Source of the DNA: Limnohabitans sp. | Lineage (GTDB): Bacteria; Pseudomonadota; Gammaproteobacteria; Burkholderiales; Burkholderiaceae_C | Assembly (NCBI GenBank): GCA_015657605.1 | Contig: JACDQO010000105.1 | Span: forward strand, 1-8,739 | Reading direction: 5' to 3' | DNA length: 8,739 nucleotides | In this document: positions 7,415-8,739 of the stretch, in pieces | How positions within the stretch are numbered: the first letter of the stretch is position 1 | How the letters are laid out: each line of letters begins with the position of its first letter | Program-made: the position numbers and the translations under genes | Notes under the pieces: generated by a model | Database searches by the model: none | The model's input: only the letters and a program-made list of their open reading frames with translations | What the model was told of the DNA's origin: nothing

Positions 7415-8295
7415 GCCAGCGCCTTTCTCAACCAAGCGCTTACACGGTCGGCCAGCGCCACCAGCGCGATGAACACCAGCAGCAAAGTGGCCACTTCACC
7501 GCCATTGAACATCTTCATCGAGTTGTCCAGTTGCTGGCCCAAGCCACCCGCACCCACAAAGCCCAGCACCACCGACGAGCGGATCGCACACTCCCAGCGG
7601 TACACCGTGTAAGACGCCAGCTCGGCCGCGTGGCTGGGCAGCAGCGCATACACAAAAGCCTGCAGGCGTCCGCTGCCGTTGCGCATCAGGTTTTGGGTGG
7701 CGTGGCTTTCGCCACTTTCCAAAATTTCGGCATACACCTTGCCCAACATGCCGCCATAAGTCAGCGCAATGGCCAGCACCCCCGCCGTGGGCCCCAGACC
7801 CACCACGCGCACAAACACCAGCGCCCACACCAGCTCGGGCACGCTGCGCAGCACGATCAAGGTGGCGCGCACGCACCAACGCACCACAGCGGGCCAGCGG
7901 TCCATGCGACCCGACAAGGCCGAGAGCGACAACACGCGGGTGGCCATCAAGCTCAAAGGTACGGCCAGCACCAGCGCCAGCGTGACGCCCGCGGTGGCCA
8001 TGGCCACGGTGCGCCAGGTTTCGCGCACCACCATGTCCATGAATTCGGCGTTGTGCACCAGCGGCCAAAAGCTGGCCACAAAATCGGCCGTCACCTTGCG
8101 GTTCTCGGGCGCCCACAGCACCCAGGGCCGGAACTCGGTGGCCACGCCCAATGGCCAGAGGAGGACCAACGCCAGGCTCAACCAAAACACCCGAGACAAA
8201 AACGCCGGGTCTCGCGAGGGCGCACCCAAGCGCGCGCTGGCCGGTGGCAAGCCAGGGGGCTGAGCGTCGGGCATTCGGGAAACGGTGGCTGACAT
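7411..8295 (-). CDS. phnE1: Phosphonate-type ABC transporter permease PhnE (first copy)
   Basis: A complete 294-residue inner-membrane permease, intact in one frame. After a polar, Pro-rich N-terminus (MSATVSRMPDAQPPGLPP) come a first helix (FWLSLALVLLWPLGVA), the core with TWRTVAMATAGVTLALVLAVPLS, VLRSVPELVWALVFVRVVG, the EAA-type cytoplasmic loop (AEILESGESHATQNLMRNG through YALLP), YTVYRWECAIRSSVVLGFVG and AGGLGQQL, and a last helix, all typical of PhnE. ATG at 8295 is the first plausible start, but no Shine-Dalgarno precedes it; the ATG at codon 8 (8274) is an alternative. It follows phnC by 52 bases and overlaps phnE2 by ATGA, so the three genes form one operon. Two unlike PhnE permeases in tandem are common in proteobacterial phosphonate importers. 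Substrate (phosphonate, phosphite or related) is not readable. Confidence 0.9.
   Translation of the reverse strand: MSATVSRMPDAQPPGLPPASARLGAPSRDPAFLSRVFWLSLALVLLWPLGVATEFRPWVLWAPENRKVTADFVASFWPLVHNAEFMDMVVRETWRTVAMATAGVTLALVLAVPLSLMATRVLSLSALSGRMDRWPAVVRWCVRATLIVLRSVPELVWALVFVRVVGLGPTAGVLAIALTYGGMLGKVYAEILESGESHATQNLMRNGSGRLQAFVYALLPSHAAELASYTVYRWECAIRSSVVLGFVGAGGLGQQLDNSMKMFNGGEVATLLLVFIALVALADRVSAWLRKALA
7422..7429 (-). promoter_or_regulatory. Ribosome binding site of phnE2 inside the end of phnE1
   Basis: On the minus strand the bases read GAGAAAGG, seven bases before the ATG at 7414. With the ATGA overlap of the phnE1 stop and phnE2 start, it indicates coupled translation of the two permeases. 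Confidence 0.6.
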
Positions 8296-8347
8296 GTCGC
8301 GTGCGTGCGTGAAAGATCAGGGGTCAGGGGTCCGGGCACAGGCCGCG
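8296..8347. repeat. Short tandem repeats in the phnC-phnE1 spacer
   Basis: Two simple repeats fill much of the 52-base spacer. GCGT is repeated three times plus a G at 8299-8311, directly before the phnE1 ATG, and TCAGGGG is repeated twice at 8317-8330. They take the place where a ribosome binding site would be expected. No function is known; their short length argues against strong slippage. Confidence 0.45.
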
Positions 8348-8739
8348 TCAGCGGCAATGCATCACAGCCGGCGCAGGCGCTGCCGTGGCCGGCTCGTCCA
8401 CCCTGATCGGCGCTTCGCCGCGCAGCTCGTGTTCGTGCTGGTCGTAAAGGTGCGCCAGGTGTTCGCGGCTGACTTGTGCAGACGGCAGGTCAAACACCAG
8501 CTGCCCGTCGCGCAAACCCACGATGCGCGGAAAGTGCGCCAGCGCCATGTCCACCTGGTGCAAGGTGGCCACCAGCGTCACTTGGCGTTCGGCCGCCAAG
8601 CCCACCAAGGCCGTCATGGCCATGCGGGCGCGCATCGGGTCAAGGGCAGACAGCGCTCGTCGATCAGCCACAGGCTGGCCGGAGCCAGCAGGGCGCGGGC
8701 CAAGCCCACGCGCTGGCGCTCACCGCCCGACAAGCGGTC
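8348..8739 (-). CDS. phnC: Phosphonate-type ABC transporter ATPase PhnC, C-terminal part, frameshifted as sequenced near 8655
   Basis: C-terminal half of the ATP-binding subunit of the importer; the start and Walker A lie beyond the right edge. The first frame at the edge reads the ABC signature DRLSGGERQRVGLARALL and Walker B ASLWLIDE. Then one base is missing at about 8655 (the codon after GAG should be CCG), and the other frame continues LSALDPMRARMAMTAL, the H-loop VATLHQVDMALAHFPRIVGL and the usual end RDGQLVFDLPSAQVSREHLAHLY. With the base restored Walker B reads LIDEPLSALDP, exactly as expected. The last 24 residues or so are an Ala/Pro-rich tail ending at TGA 8350-8348. LHQVD and the VGLRDGQ segment favour PhnC over other ABC ATPases, and the two downstream PhnE permeases confirm it. 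A PhnD binding-protein gene is not in the window and would be expected upstream of phnC. Confidence 0.87.

Noticed and set aside
7415..7435. TTG at 7435 as the start of phnE2
   Set aside because: The ATG at 7414 forms an ATGA overlap with the phnE1 stop and has a good ribosome binding site.
7531..8292. Open frame of 253 codons on the plus strand opposite phnE1
   Set aside because: It is rich in His, Gln, Arg and Ala with no family resemblance, a shadow of GC-rich codon use in the well-supported phnE1.

Overview
This is a GC-rich stretch of ordinary-looking bacterial chromosome. The gene families, GC-rich third codon positions and protein wording (ArgP beginning MLDARQLEALAAVVEHGGF, a paired PhnE transporter, a ComM-type ATPase) suggest a betaproteobacterium, most likely Burkholderiales/Comamonadaceae. 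That placement is inference from recalled family resemblance, not from a search.

Layout from left to right. The plus strand carries the 3' part of a ComM/YifB-type AAA+ ATPase gene (to 725), then a complete 12-helix MFS transporter (789-2012). Convergent to it, on the minus strand, is a P2-like cation-transporting P-type ATPase (4633 down to 2049). After a 216-base gap without a gene comes a LysR-family regulator of the ArgP/LysG type (5762 down to 4850, minus). It is divergent from a LysE/ArgO-type basic amino acid exporter (5911-6572, plus). They share an AT-rich intergenic region with repeats that look like an operator. Convergent to lysE, with only 9 bases between the stops, is a minus-strand phosphonate-type ABC importer operon: phnC (3' part, running off the right edge), phnE1 and phnE2. 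The two permease genes overlap by ATGA.

How the genes work together: two units can be read from context. One is a regulator and exporter pair (ArgP-LysE), the well-known arrangement for arginine/lysine efflux. The other is an ABC importer of the PhnC-PhnE-PhnE class, whose binding protein is not in the window. The ATPase and the MFS carrier have no context that fixes their substrates.

The most striking property of the window is that five of its eight genes are each broken by one small indel: P-type ATPase near 2531, argP near 5599-5606, lysE near 6154-6157, phnE2 near 6871 and phnC near 8655. In every case the other frame continues the same conserved protein at once, and four of the five are one missing base in a short run of identical bases. 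This looks much more like consensus errors in low-coverage or long-read sequence than five independent gene deaths, but the sequence alone cannot settle it. I found no mobile element, CRISPR, RNA gene or novel system that I can support.
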